A stretch of DNA of 64,000 nucleotides, taken from contig NZ_BAZW01000017.1 of assembly GCF_000974365.1 (NCBI RefSeq), positions 1 through 64,000 of the forward strand, given 5' to 3'. This DNA comes from Geofilum rubicundum JCM 15548. Its GTDB lineage: Bacteria; Bacteroidota; Bacteroidia; Bacteroidales; Marinilabiliaceae. Position numbers and translations under genes: made by a program. Below, piece by piece: positions 26,988 through 36,917 of this stretch. Each line of letters opens with the position of its first letter. The first letter of the stretch is position 1. The notes below the pieces were generated by a model. It was given only the letters and a program-made list of their open reading frames with translations. It was not told the origin of the DNA and made no database searches.

Positions 26988-27998
26988 CTATTTGATCAAT
27001 CCTGCTTCAATCATATATTCTGCAATCTGCACGGCATTAAGCGCCGCACCCTTTTTTACCTGGTCAGAAACGGTCCAGAAAGTCAAGCCGTTGGGATTGG
27101 ACAAGTCTTTCCGGATGCGACCGACAAACACTTCGTCTTTTCCGGCTACAAACAAAGGCATGGGGTAATCATTGGTCGTTGGGTTGTCTACTACCCGGAT
27201 GCCTTTAGCGCTGTTGAAAGCGGCTTTGGCTTCTTCAACCGAGATGGGGCGCTCGGTTTCTACCCAGGTAGCTTCAGAGTGCGCCCGCATCACCGGTACA
27301 CGCACACAAGTCGCACTCACCTGAACATCCGTTCCCATGATTTTGCGGGTTTCGTTGTACATCTTCATCTCCTCCTTGGTGTAGCCGTTTTCGGTAAACA
27401 CATCCACATGCGGAATAATGTTCATGGCCAGCTGATGTTGAAACTTACTGACCGTGGGCATATCACCTTTGGCAATTTCCTGCACCTGGTTGTGCAATTC
27501 TTCCATTCCAGTGGCACCGGCACCCGAGGCTGCCTGATAGGTGGATACATGTACGCTTTTGATGTGCGACAGGTTTTCGATGGCCTTCAGGGCAACCACC
27601 AACTGAATGGTGGTGCAGTTAGGGTTGGCAATCACCTTGCGGGGAATGTGGGCACATGCCTGGGGGTTGACTTCCGGCACCACCAAAGGCACATCACTGT
27701 CCATACGGAAAGCACTGGAGTTGTCAATCATGATGGCACCATGTTTGGTGATGGTCTTTTCATATTCTTTAGAAGTGGAGGCGCCTGCAGACGTCAGCGC
27801 AATGTCCACACCTTTGAAGTCGTCATTGTGCTGAAGCTCTTTAACTGTGAGCTCTTCACCTTTAAAAACATATTTTTTTCCCGCACTTCGGGGCGAACCA
27901 AACAGAACCAGTTCGTCCATAGGGAAATTTCTTTCTTCTAATACGCTTAGGAACTCTTGTCCAACAGCTCCACTAACACCTACAATAGCTACTTTCAT
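26988..27998 (-). CDS. asd: Aspartate-semialdehyde dehydrogenase
   Basis: A 336-residue NADP-dependent enzyme converting aspartyl phosphate to aspartate semialdehyde, the branch point to lysine/diaminopimelate, threonine and methionine. N-terminal Rossmann motif [22 protein letters not shown], and the active-site cysteine in NPNCTTIQL are present, as is [11 protein letters not shown]. Length is normal. A possible minus-strand -7 (TACCTTTG at 28088-28095) lies 90 bases upstream, with a long inverted repeat between it and the start. Confidence 0.97.
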   Translation of the reverse strand: MKVAIVGVSGAVGQEFLSVLEERNFPMDELVLFGSPRSAGKKYVFKGEELTVKELQHNDDFKGVDIALTSAGASTSKEYEKTITKHGAIMIDNSSAFRMDSDVPLVVPEVNPQACAHIPRKVIANPNCTTIQLVVALKAIENLSHIKSVHVSTYQAASGAGATGMEELHNQVQEIAKGDMPTVSKFQHQLAMNIIPHVDVFTENGYTKEEMKMYNETRKIMGTDVQVSATCVRVPVMRAHSEATWVETERPISVEEAKAAFNSAKGIRVVDNPTTNDYPMPLFVAGKDEVFVGRIRKDLSNPNGLTFWTVSDQVKKGAALNAVQIAEYMIEAGLIK

Positions 27999-28041
27999 CC
28001 CTGGATAAAGTATTTAAGTTTTACAAAAAATAAAAAATGCG

Positions 28042-28072
28042 TAAATTGTAGCGTCTTTATGCTTACAATTTA
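28042..28072. other. Inverted repeat in the asd / lamin-tail gene intergenic region
   Basis: TAAATTGTA (28042-28050) and TACAATTTA (28064-28072) are perfect 9-bp complementary arms around a 13-base loop, between the divergent starts at 27998 and 28123. It could be an operator or a leader hairpin for asd. Confidence 0.4.
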
Positions 28073-28122
28073 ATTAGTTAGCAATTACAAAGGTAGATAA
28101 TTATAACATAACCTGTACCCAC

Positions 28123-30707
28123 ATGCGTTTGTTTTTTCTTGTTTTACTACTTCAGGGCTGCTCTCTGTATGCCCAATTTTCTGATAATTTTTCTGATGGT
28201 GATTTTGTTAAGAATCCGGAATGGCTGGGTCTTTCAGACTGGTTTATAGTGGATGAGGCTCCATCGTCTTTGCGGTTGAATGCTCCGGCTGAGGCCGGCA
28301 CAGCCTTTCTGTTTACGGCCTCCCAAAGCATGGAAGCGGCCATTTGGCAGTTTTCCTTTCGCATGGGTTTTAATCCTTCTTCGGCCAATTATGCCCGGGT
28401 TTATTTAGCGGCGGACGGGACCGATCTCGCGCAGCTTCATGCCGCTTTTTATGTGGTGCTGGGAAGCAGCGATGACCACGTTTCGTTGTGGCAGGTGAAA
28501 AACGGGCAGCACGAACGGTTGATAAAGGGGGAGGCTGGGCGACTCAACAGTAGTCACCCTGAGGGTCGGGTCAGGGTGACCCGACACAGGGAGGGGAGAT
28601 GATTCTGGAAACAAACAGGGACGGGGTTTGGCAGGAAGAGGGACGCGTGGTTGCTACAGAAGGCTTTTCGTCGGCATGGTTCGGATTGAGTTGCCACTAT
28701 ACCTCCACCCGTAGCACGCTGTTTTGGTTCATGGATTTTCTGACGGAGGGGGCCGCTTTCAGAGATACGGTTCCCTCCAGAGTGGAGACGTGGGAGGTGG
28801 TGGATGCCCGGACGGTACGCCTTGGCTTTAGCCGGGAAATACGTGTGGAGACCTTTGATAAAAACGCTTTCTATTGGCTGGACGGTGGTCCCGCCATTGA
28901 TTCTGTTTCATGGATGGATCCCGTTCATGTGCACATTCATTTGGCAGAGGACTACCCCAACGGTCGGTTACTTGAAGCTGGCCTGCAGTCGGTTTTGGGT
29001 GCCAATGGTGGACCCGTTGAAGGAGCCGCTTTCACGCTCTATTTTTACAAAACACAGCGCTACGACTTGGTGTTTTCGGAGGTCATGGCCGATCCATCGC
29101 CTTCAATGGGACTGCCCGGAACTTCCTACCTGGAGATCTTTAACCGCAGCGAGCAGCCGATACCGGTGTCCGGTTTCACCCTGGAGGTCGGGTCCCGGCG
29201 GGCCATCTTAAAGGAGGGTGTCCTCTATCCCGGGGAGTATCTGCTGTTGGTGCCATCGGGGCAGGCCACCCTTTGGTCTTTTGTGGAGAATGTGCTGGAG
29301 CTGACGGATTGGTCCCAATTGCCGGTTTCCGGCGCTGAAATGGTGCTTCGCGATAATTTCGGGGATGTGGTGGCCGCTTGTCATTACCGGCGTGATATGG
29401 GACAGGAAGGTTTCAAACGCGATGGCGGCTGGTCGCTCGAGGTGAGGGATGTCCATAACTTGTCGGGCCACCCGACCAACTGGGATTATTCCATCGATAA
29501 CGTGGGGGGAACACCCGGCCGGCCCAATTCTTTGTCGACCCAACTCCCGGATGAGACCGCACCGCGCATCGAAAGTGTGTATCTGAAGAGCGATTCATGT
29601 GTGGTATTTCAAATGACTGAACCCATGGGTTCTGACTTCTTATCGGACCTGGAGGATGCCTGGTTTTTGCCGGGCGGTTTATCCGTTCAGTCGGCCCGGC
29701 TGACCGAACCCTTTCATTCCGGACTGGAAGTCTGCTTTACCCATAAGCTCCCCCAAAACCGGGGTTGTGAGATGACCTTTAGGAAAATGCCGGCAGATTT
29801 GGCAGGTAATACTTTGGTGACGCATGGACCGGTTCGCTTTGCCCGTCCCCTGGTCGCGCAGCCCTTTGATGTAGTGATTAATGAACTCCTCTATGATCCG
29901 CCAGCAGGCGGATCCGATTTTGTGGAGTTGTACAATAGGTCTGACAAGCACATCGACTTGTCAGGGCTTTTCTTATCGCGCAGCAACGAAGCTGGTCTGC
30001 CCGAGACTTTGGTGCCCCTATCGACTGTGAAGCGGGCCTTGTTTCCGGGAGAATATCTGGTGCTGACAGGTGATAGGGAAGGGTTAATGGCAACTTACAA
30101 TGTGCCGGAAGCACTTGGGATCGTTCTGACGGAGGGCATGCCCAACTATGTGGTGGCGGGAGGAACAGTTGTTTTAAGTGACAAGAAAGCGTCGGTCATC
30201 GACGCCTTTACCTACAGTGAGGCTTTACACTACCCGCTTTTGAGCACCACCAAGGGAGTGTCGCTGGAGCGCATGGATGCGGATGCACCCACCCAACAGG
30301 AGTTTAACTGGCATTCCGCATCGGCGGATGAGGGGTATGCAACACCCGGAAGAGAAAATTCTCAGTCGCTTCCTCCCAAGGGTTCCACGGCCCCTGATTT
30401 TATTTCCCTTGAGCCCGGGGTGTTCACGCCCAATCAGGATGGCATCGACGACCTTTTGCGCATCTCTTATGCCTTTGAAAAACCCGGATACAGCTGTTCC
30501 GTCACCATCTACAACCGGGCTGGTCAACCCGTCAGGTATCTGGTCAACAATGAGCTGGCCGGTACCAGTGGCTTTTTTTCGTGGGACGGACTCAATGAAC
30601 AAAATGCCCGTTGTTCAACGGGCATTTATGTGTTACTGGTCCGCTGCTTTCACCCCTCCGGAGCGGTCAAAGAAGCCAAAAAAGTCACGGTACTGTCCAC
30701 TCATTGA
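28123..30707 (+). CDS. Exported protein with two lamin-tail domains and CHU_C/FlgD-like C-terminus, one frameshift
   Basis: About 861 residues when one G near 28593 (codons for HREGEMILE) is restored. The signal ends in LLLQGCSLYAQ, which could be cut by signal peptidase I or, at the Cys, by II. After a beta-sandwich-like region there are two lamin-tail (LTD) domains: DLVFSEVMADPSPSMGLPG...YLEIFNRS and FDVVINELLYDPPAGGSDFV. The last 100 residues (GVFTPNQDGIDDLLRISYAF ... GFFSWDGLNEQNARCSTGIY) resemble the gliding-associated/FlgD-like terminal domains of type IX secretion cargo. Role unknown; surface adhesion is a guess. The break is probably a sequence error. Confidence 0.8.
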
Positions 30708-30768
30708 CGCGATTTTTGTCCGCTAATTTCGCTCATTGACGCAGGCGTAATTCGTGGATTTTTTTTCT

Positions 30769-31581
30769 TTAAATAGTCGCGACCAGCTCCGCAATAACCC
30801 GGGTCATTTTGGGCTCTGCTGCTGCGGCCACTGCCTGCACTTCCTCATGGGAAATTTCAACAATTTGTCCGGGAACCCCTGAATCCGTGATAATGGAAAC
30901 ACCAAAGCAAGTCATTCCCCCGTGACGCGCCACAATCACTTCGGGAACGGTGGACATGCCAACGGTATCACCGCCAATGATGCGGAAATATTTGTATTCG
31001 GCCGGCGTTTCAAAGGTGGGACCGGCAACGCCAACGTAGACACCCTGCTTCAATTCGATGCCCTCTTTTTGGGCAATGGCATGGGCGCGGTCAATCAGCT
31101 CGTGGTTGTAGGGCTGACTCATATCCGGAAAACGGGGGCCGAGTTCGTTGATGTTTTTGCCCAGCAGGGGGTTGTCACCAAACATGTTGATGTGGTCATC
31201 GATGATCATGATGTCGCCCACCTTGAAATCGGGGTTCAGTCCCCCACTGGCATTGGAAACGACCAAATGGGTGATGCCCATTTGCTTCATGACGCGGACC
31301 GGAAAGGTCACCTCTTTCATATCATAACCTTCGTAGTAATGGAAGCGCCCCTGCATGGCCATGACGGGTTGCCCCTTGATGGTTCCGAAGATGAGTTGGC
31401 CCTGATGACCTTCTACGGTAGAAACCGGGAAATTCGGGATCTCTGCATAAGGAATGGTTTTCTCAATGGCGATTTCCTTTACCAGGCCGCCAAGTCCCGT
31501 TCCCAAAATAATCCCTATCCGTGGATGGGTGGTCTGTGCAGATTTTAAAAAGTCTGCTGTTTCACTTATTTTCTTTAGCAT
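30769..31581 (-). CDS. punA: Purine-nucleoside phosphorylase
   Basis: A 270-residue trimeric-type PNP, which splits purine nucleosides with phosphate into base and ribose-1-phosphate (salvage). Motifs: GIILGTGLGGL (phosphate loop), VEGHQGQLIFG, MQGRFHYYEGY, and VSNASGGLNPDF followed by PTFETPAEYK. Length fits the family. The ATG (31579-31581) lies inside the 3' end of lpxK, overlapping by 20 bases, so the two are co-transcribed and perhaps translationally coupled. Gene order sppA-lpxK-punA is familiar from Bacteroidales. Confidence 0.95.
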   Translation of the reverse strand: MLKKISETADFLKSAQTTHPRIGIILGTGLGGLVKEIAIEKTIPYAEIPNFPVSTVEGHQGQLIFGTIKGQPVMAMQGRFHYYEGYDMKEVTFPVRVMKQMGITHLVVSNASGGLNPDFKVGDIMIIDDHINMFGDNPLLGKNINELGPRFPDMSQPYNHELIDRAHAIAQKEGIELKQGVYVGVAGPTFETPAEYKYFRIIGGDTVGMSTVPEVIVARHGGMTCFGVSIITDSGVPGQIVEISHEEVQAVAAAAEPKMTRVIAELVATI

Positions 31582-32630
31582 AATCAGTAATTATTTTATC
31601 AAAAGTGGCTTGTTCATTAAACAGAAATTTCAAGTGAATGGGGATGTACCAGATACTTGAAAGTAGTTCCGGGGTCATTCCAGGCGTGTTTCGCAGCCGA
31701 ATAGCATCCTTTTCTGTGGTAATAATCGGGGTTCGCACTTCCGAGATGGACCATTGCAGCCGGCCATTAGTTCCAAATCATCCGAAGTATAAGCATGGTG
31801 GTCCTTAAAAGTTCTGGTTTTAAAAGGTACATGGAAGCGTTCTAAGCTTTCGAAAAAGGGGATAGGGTTGCCGATGCCCGCAATAGCTATAAAAGGAGAC
31901 TTCGTCTGCTGCAAAATTTGTGTAAAAGAAAGTCCGGATGGACCGTTTGCCAAGGCTACAGGATCGTCATACTCAATACTAGTAAAGAACACCGGTTGTT
32001 TGTTTTTTAATCGGAGTCGCCTGCTTAGTTCATGGGCCGTCTCTCTTTTTAAGTGGGGCGGACACTTGTTGATGATGATAAGGTCTGCCCGGTTAATGCC
32101 GCTGGCACTTTCTCTGAGATTACCTGCCGGCAGGCAGGTGTCCTTCCATAAGGGGCGGTGATAATCCATGACCATGATCGATAATCCCGGTTTTACATAG
32201 CGGTGCTGAAAGGCGTCATCCAATAAAACGACATCCGGCGGAGACGATTGATTCAGCAGGGCTTCCATGCCATCCACCTTTTTTCTGCCACCGCAATGGT
32301 GGCATGTGGGAATTTCAGCTTCATTTGCATGGGCTCATCCCCAATGGTGGTGAAGTTGTCAGAAGCCCCTGAAATGATTACCCCATTGGTCTTCCGGCCA
32401 TAGCCGCGCGACAAGGTGGCACAACGTTTGGCGGGTAACAGCAACTGAAGCAAGTGCTCGGTGACGGGCGTTTTACCGGTTCCGCCCACCGTTAAGTTGC
32501 CCACTGAGATGACCGGTAGCTGATACGATGTGGCAGACAGAATGCCGAAGTCGAACAGCTTGTTGCGCAAGGCCATAATGGTGGCGTAGAGCCAGGACAA
32601 GGGGAGTAACAAGCGACGAATCCGGAACAT
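31562..32630 (-). CDS. lpxK: Tetraacyldisaccharide 4'-kinase, two frameshifts
   Basis: LpxK phosphorylates the lipid A precursor at the 4' position at the inner membrane. The frame is broken near 32277 (a base missing in EKRVDGMEALL) and near 31762 (after DDLELMA). Restoring one base at each gives 356 residues, the family length, ending TTEKDAIRLRN ... IITDYAKENK. Visible features: N-terminal hydrophobic anchor LLLPLSWLYATIMALRN, P-loop SVGNLTVGGTGKTP, and LLDDAFQHRYVKP. As lpxK is essential in most Gram-negatives, errors in the sequence are the likely cause. Located between sppA and punA. Confidence 0.93.
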
Positions 32631-32651
32631 TTGGTCTGATTTTGAAGGAAT

Positions 32652-32692
32652 AAAAAGGGAACATCCAGCTTCCGGGTGTTCCCTTTTTACGC
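32652..32692. terminator. Hairpin between lpxK and sppA
   Basis: AAAAAGGGAACA / TGTTCCCTTTTT arms around a GC-containing loop. On the minus strand it would end or attenuate the sppA transcript before lpxK; T runs exist on both sides. Confidence 0.75.
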
Positions 32693-32706
32693 AAATGAAT
32701 GTTGAA

Positions 32707-34470
32707 TTAATTCAGTTGGACATCGAAAGGCATGCGCGCCTGTACCGGATGTGCGGTCTTTAAGTCATTGATGGTCTTCAGGATCTGGTACTGTTCTCCC
32801 AGGAAGAGCTGACCAATTCTTGCAGACGCATTTTCGGACATGCTTTTCATGATTTGCTCGATGGGGGTTAAAATTTCGGGCAATTCCACCAAGCGGTAGT
32901 TTTCAAGTTCAGCCATGCCGGCCGCAATGGCAATGGCCTCGTCAATGCCGCCGAGCTTATCAATCAGGTCAATGGCCAGGGCATTTTCGCCGCTCCAAAC
33001 GCGACCTTCGCCCACTTCGTCGATGGCCTCAACGGTGGTCTGTCGGCCATCGGCACAACGTTTCAGGAAGATGCCATAAAAGCGTTCAATGTAGCCTTGC
33101 ATCAACTGCTTTTCATCCGCAGTAAATGGCCGGTCGAGCACCGGAAAGTCAGCAAACTGATTGGTTTTAACCCGGTCGGTGGTCACCCCGATTTTTTTAA
33201 GCAGGCCCTCTGTGTTGGGGATCATGCCAAATACACCTATACTTCCCGTGAGCGTTGTGGGGTGCGCCACTATAGAGTCGGCCGCACAGGCAATATAGTA
33301 TCCGCCCGAAGCCGCCAGGTCACCCATAGAGACGATAACCGGCTTGATTTTTTTGGTCAGCTGCACTTCCCGCCAAATGATTTCAGAGCCCAGGCCCGAA
33401 CCTCCGGGGGAGTTAATTCTTAGCACGACGGCCTTTATGGAGCTGTCGCGGCGGGCTTCCCGGATGGTACGGGAAAGGTCTTCAGATTGTATGCCATCCG
33501 AGGAACCGCCATCGATGGCACCTTCTGCGTAAATGACAGCGATCTTATTTTTTTCAAGGCCTTTCTTTTCGTCCGGCAGATAAACGGAGCTGTATTTGCT
33601 TATGTTCAAGGCATTAAGATCATCCTTTTCTTCGGTGTTGGTGAGGCTTTTCAGTTCATTGAGCACCTCATCCTTGTATTTGAAGCCGTCAATCAAACCG
33701 GATGCCAGCATCAATGAGTCCTCCATCAGTACGGGCGCCTGCGAAGCGGTTTGATTCAGGGCTTCCATGTTGAGTGAGCGACTGTCGGCCACCTTGGCCA
33801 AAACGTGGTCCCAGATGGAATTCAAATAGACTTCCGACTGGTGGCGGGCGGCATCACTTAATTTCTCTAAAATAAATGGCTCAACAGCCGATTTGAATTC
33901 GCCGTGCTTGAAAATCTGCATCTCAATGCCCAGCTTTTCCAGGGTTCCTTTGTAGAAAGTATAGGAGGCGCTTATTCCCTGAAAATCCAACATGCCGGTT
34001 GGATTAAGATAAATTTTATCCGCAGCCGATGCTAAATAGTAGGCACTTTGGGTATAGACCGGGGCATAGCTATGAACAAATTTTCCCGATTCCCGAAAAT
34101 CGATCAGGGCGTTCCGAATTTCTTCGATGGTGGCATAACCGGCCATGACCATGCCCGATTCCATATAAATACCTTTGATGCGGTCGTCTTTTTTGGCTTT
34201 TTTAATGGAAGCCAGTATTTTGTTGAGACCGACAGGGGCCACCTGACCCGACAATTCAGAAATGATTTGCTCAAACGGGTCGTCGGAAGTACGCTCGACA
34301 ATAGGGCCTTTCAGATCCAGAACCAAAATGGAGTTGTCGGCCACCTTAACTTCCTGACTGGAGGAGGAAGCCAGAATACTCACGAAAATGACGATGCCCA
34401 TGAGAAAGAAAAAAGCCGATACCATTGAGCCTGCTATAACGGCTAAAAAATACTTTAAAAATTTACTCAT
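32707..34470 (-). CDS. sppA: Signal peptide peptidase SppA, 67K type
   Basis: A 587-residue membrane-bound serine protease that degrades cleaved signal peptides. An N-terminal membrane helix (residues about 9-32) is followed by two tandem ClpP-like domains. The catalytic Lys is in the first half (YYLASAADKIYLNPTG) and the nucleophilic Ser in the second (GDLAASGGYYIACAADS), matching the two-domain architecture of E. coli SppA. Length fits the long form. It starts the minus-strand run sppA-lpxK-punA. Confidence 0.95.
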   Translation of the reverse strand: MSKFLKYFLAVIAGSMVSAFFFLMGIVIFVSILASSSSQEVKVADNSILVLDLKGPIVERTSDDPFEQIISELSGQVAPVGLNKILASIKKAKKDDRIKGIYMESGMVMAGYATIEEIRNALIDFRESGKFVHSYAPVYTQSAYYLASAADKIYLNPTGMLDFQGISASYTFYKGTLEKLGIEMQIFKHGEFKSAVEPFILEKLSDAARHQSEVYLNSIWDHVLAKVADSRSLNMEALNQTASQAPVLMEDSLMLASGLIDGFKYKDEVLNELKSLTNTEEKDDLNALNISKYSSVYLPDEKKGLEKNKIAVIYAEGAIDGGSSDGIQSEDLSRTIREARRDSSIKAVVLRINSPGGSGLGSEIIWREVQLTKKIKPVIVSMGDLAASGGYYIACAADSIVAHPTTLTGSIGVFGMIPNTEGLLKKIGVTTDRVKTNQFADFPVLDRPFTADEKQLMQGYIERFYGIFLKRCADGRQTTVEAIDEVGEGRVWSGENALAIDLIDKLGGIDEAIAIAAGMAELENYRLVELPEILTPIEQIMKSMSENASARIGQLFLGEQYQILKTINDLKTAHPVQARMPFDVQLN

Positions 34471-34611
34471 AACTTGCAGTTTTTAGGAATAAGGAAAGTT
34501 CTGTTGTATGTTTGAAAAAATTATGGGCTAATTTACAAAAAATCAATTGAACAATGCTTGTTGTGGTGCAATTTTACCTGATTAATTCCTGAAATGACCT
34601 GATTGGATTTC

Positions 34612-34646
34612 ACCTCTTTGATAATAGGACCCAAAGAGGTTTTTTG
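34612..34646 (+). terminator. Orphan terminator-like hairpin in the sppA-folK gap
   Basis: ACCTCTTTG (34612-34620) and CAAAGAGGT (34632-34640) form a perfect 9-bp stem followed directly by six Ts, the form of a plus-strand intrinsic terminator. No plus-strand gene precedes it; folK starts 150 bases later. It may end a small RNA or attenuate a folK leader. Nothing else is evident in 34471-34795. Confidence 0.6.
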
Positions 34647-34795
34647 GAATCAAAGGGTTACTGTTTCTGGGAATAAAAGTTCTGAATAGGTACGGTTTTC
34701 AGGTTGTAGATTATTTTAGGTCATAACCGGGTAAGCCAGGTGGACGGTGACTGGTTTTTCAAATGGTTAAAGAATGGTATTGATAAAAAAAAATA

Positions 34796-35284
34796 ATGGT
34801 GAAAGCTTTGATACTTTTGGGTGGAAATATAGGAGAGACGAAGCGTCTGATGCAGATGGCCAGGAATGAAATGGACCGCTTGGCGGGAAAGGTGACCCGA
34901 GAATCGGCGATGTATGAAAGCGCCGCCTGGGGCTTTGAGGCGGATCAAAATTTCTTAAACCAGGTGTTGGAAATGACCACCAAGCTAAAGCCGGTTGATT
35001 TGTTGCATCTTTTGCAGAAAATTGAAAAGGATTTGGGACGGACACGAAGCCCTGGTTCCGGCTATGCGTCACGGGGTATTGATATTGATATTTTGTTTTT
35101 GGATGATTTGGTCATGGAAACCAAAGAGTTGACCGTTCCGCATCCCCGCTTGCATCAGCGGCGGTTCACCCTGATGCCCCTTAACGAACAATGGCCGGAT
35201 TGGGTGCATCCGACCATTGGTGTAACGGTTAAAGAGTTATTGGCGCGCTGTAGCGACCATGGTTTTGTTCAGCGGGTGGACTAA
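34796..35284 (+). CDS. folK: HPPK, 2-amino-4-hydroxy-6-hydroxymethyldihydropteridine diphosphokinase
   Basis: A 162-residue pyrophosphokinase of folate synthesis, transferring pyrophosphate from ATP to 6-hydroxymethyl-dihydropterin. Diagnostic residues: ALILLGGNIGE at the N-terminus, YESAAWGF, FLNQVLEM, the metal-binding DIDILFLDD and the terminal VPHPRLHQRRFTLMPL. Length is typical for a stand-alone HPPK. Its stop overlaps the convergent upp stop by four bases. Confidence 0.96.
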   Translation: MVKALILLGGNIGETKRLMQMARNEMDRLAGKVTRESAMYESAAWGFEADQNFLNQVLEMTTKLKPVDLLHLLQKIEKDLGRTRSPGSGYASRGIDIDILFLDDLVMETKELTVPHPRLHQRRFTLMPLNEQWPDWVHPTIGVTVKELLARCSDHGFVQRVD

Positions 35285-35934
35285 AGTTTGGCACCATAGG
35301 CCAAATCGCCAGCGTCACCCAGGCCGGGAATGATGTAAGATTTGGCATTGAGCTCTTCGTCCACGCCTGCCAGCCATAGGGTAACGGGCTCACCTGCCAG
35401 CATGTTTTCAACGTAATCCACACCGGCCTGACTGGCTATGATGCTCACCATGTGAATGTGGGCAGGCTGTCCATTGGCTTTTAGGGCGTTGAAAGCCAAT
35501 TCGAGCGAAGACCCGGTGGCCAGCATGGGGTCGGCCAAAATGACGGTCTTATTGGTGAGGTCGGGAGCTGAAATGTATTCGATGTGAATTTCGAACTGAC
35601 CGTCTTCGGTGTATTTGCGATAGGCCGAAACAAAGGCATTCTCACAGCGGTCGAAATAATTGAGCAGACCATTGTGAAGCGGAATACCAGCTCTTAAAAT
35701 GGAGGCAATAACCAACTGTTCCTGAGGAAAAAACTCTTTGGCTGTACCCAGGGGTGTATTAACCTCCTTTTCCTGATAGGTGAGTGTTTTGCTTATTTCA
35801 TAGGCAAAAATTTCACCGATTCTTTCCAGATTCCTGCGAAAGCGGAGCGGGTCGGTCTGGATGTTCTTATCACGAATTTCTGCAATGAATTGATTAAGAA
35901 TAGAGGGTGGTTGATTGATATACTTAATTTCCAT
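35281..35934 (-). CDS. upp: Uracil phosphoribosyltransferase
   Basis: A 217-residue salvage enzyme forming UMP from uracil and PRPP. The PRPP-binding loop is DPMLATGSSL, preceded by the conserved VIASILRAGIPLHNGLL, and the C-terminus has the PGLGDAGDLAYGAK uracil-binding segment. Length is standard. It may be co-transcribed with the gene upstream (35977-36903), which ends 42 bases before its start. Confidence 0.96.
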   Translation of the reverse strand: MEIKYINQPPSILNQFIAEIRDKNIQTDPLRFRRNLERIGEIFAYEISKTLTYQEKEVNTPLGTAKEFFPQEQLVIASILRAGIPLHNGLLNYFDRCENAFVSAYRKYTEDGQFEIHIEYISAPDLTNKTVILADPMLATGSSLELAFNALKANGQPAHIHMVSIIASQAGVDYVENMLAGEPVTLWLAGVDEELNAKSYIIPGLGDAGDLAYGAKL

Positions 35935-35976
35935 CGGTCGATTTTTTTTGACAAAAATAATGGATAATATTAAAAG

Positions 35977-36903
35977 TCAGCTGTTTTTTTGGCTGAATCG
36001 TTTTTTGATTTTTTGTAAATGGGTCAACCAGGGGCTTTGAAAGTATTGGCAGGTCTCAGTGATAGCGCCAAAACTCCTGTAAAAGCGAGCAATGCCTGGC
36101 ACTTCAGACCCTTCAAAATCCAGTGTTAAATCAGAGGCCGCATGGCTTTGAATCACCTGATGCATGATCAGGAACATGCTTTGGTGCTGAAAACCTTCGG
36201 GTGAGGATTGTCCCGACAGGAAAGTCAGCCGCTGGTGCTTTTTGAGAAAAAAAGCCATGGCCAGTGGCGCTCCCTTTAAATCTGTCACCTGAAGCAAAAA
36301 ACCGGTCTTTCGATGAAGGGCTTCTTCGATGATTTGTTGGAGTATGAGCAGGTGTTTTTCAGTCAGAAGGTAGTTTTTATGCTGTCGGGTAAATGCAATA
36401 AAAGCTGGCGGTGTCGGTGGATCGCCAAAAGTTTGGGCCTGGCTGAGGGCTTTTTTGATGTTTCGCTGACAGTTTTTGCTAAAAGTTTTTTTGAGTTCCG
36501 GATACGGTTTTTCAAGGCCCAGGATATAATTGCTTTTGGTTGAGGTCCGGCGCGTTTCCGGCCACGCTATTTTCGAATGGTTCTGCAGCGTGAAAACCGG
36601 ATATTTATTGGTGTTAAAAATCCGGGTAAGGTCATTATCGTCTAAGTGCTGCGATGAAAACAAGCCCAGCTGTTGAGTGAACATGGGTTGCATAATCACC
36701 GGCCATTTGAGTTTTCGATTGATGGTTAGCGGCCACAGTGTGCCATAGTCGGTCGACACAATGGCCTCCCATTTCGGAGAGACGATGTCGAGATACCAAC
36801 TTTCCGCATAGATCAACGGATGGAAAGAGCGCGCAATGCCCGCGTCCCATTTCGCTTTGTCGATTTCATCGTGCCGAAGTTGTATCAGGTCGTTTTTTTT
36901 CAT
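35977..36903 (-). CDS. GNAT/FemAB-like acyltransferase, hypothetical
   Basis: A 308-residue soluble protein. Its second half carries features of the FemAB/BioF2-like GNAT group: a basic stretch KTFSKNCQRNIKKALSQ, then GAPLAMAFFLKKHQRLTFLS and LDFEGSEVPGIARFYRSFGA, which matches the late acyl-CoA/aminoacyl binding region of that group. No signal peptide. The acceptor is unknown; peptidoglycan, lipid or amino-group acylation are all possible. It sits between radC and upp in the same orientation. Confidence 0.7.
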   Translation of the reverse strand: MKKNDLIQLRHDEIDKAKWDAGIARSFHPLIYAESWYLDIVSPKWEAIVSTDYGTLWPLTINRKLKWPVIMQPMFTQQLGLFSSQHLDDNDLTRIFNTNKYPVFTLQNHSKIAWPETRRTSTKSNYILGLEKPYPELKKTFSKNCQRNIKKALSQAQTFGDPPTPPAFIAFTRQHKNYLLTEKHLLILQQIIEEALHRKTGFLLQVTDLKGAPLAMAFFLKKHQRLTFLSGQSSPEGFQHQSMFLIMHQVIQSHAASDLTLDFEGSEVPGIARFYRSFGAITETCQYFQSPWLTHLQKIKKRFSQKNS

Positions 36904-36917
36904 ACAGATAAAACTGT

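Noticed and set aside
26967-27941. Long open frame on the plus strand opposite asd
   Set aside because: It is the antisense shadow of asd; the minus-strand product has full family motifs and this frame has none.
30700-30743. Direct repeat of CTCATTGACGC after the lamin-tail gene
   Set aside because: Only two short copies, no structure or flanking gene; most likely chance or a small duplication.
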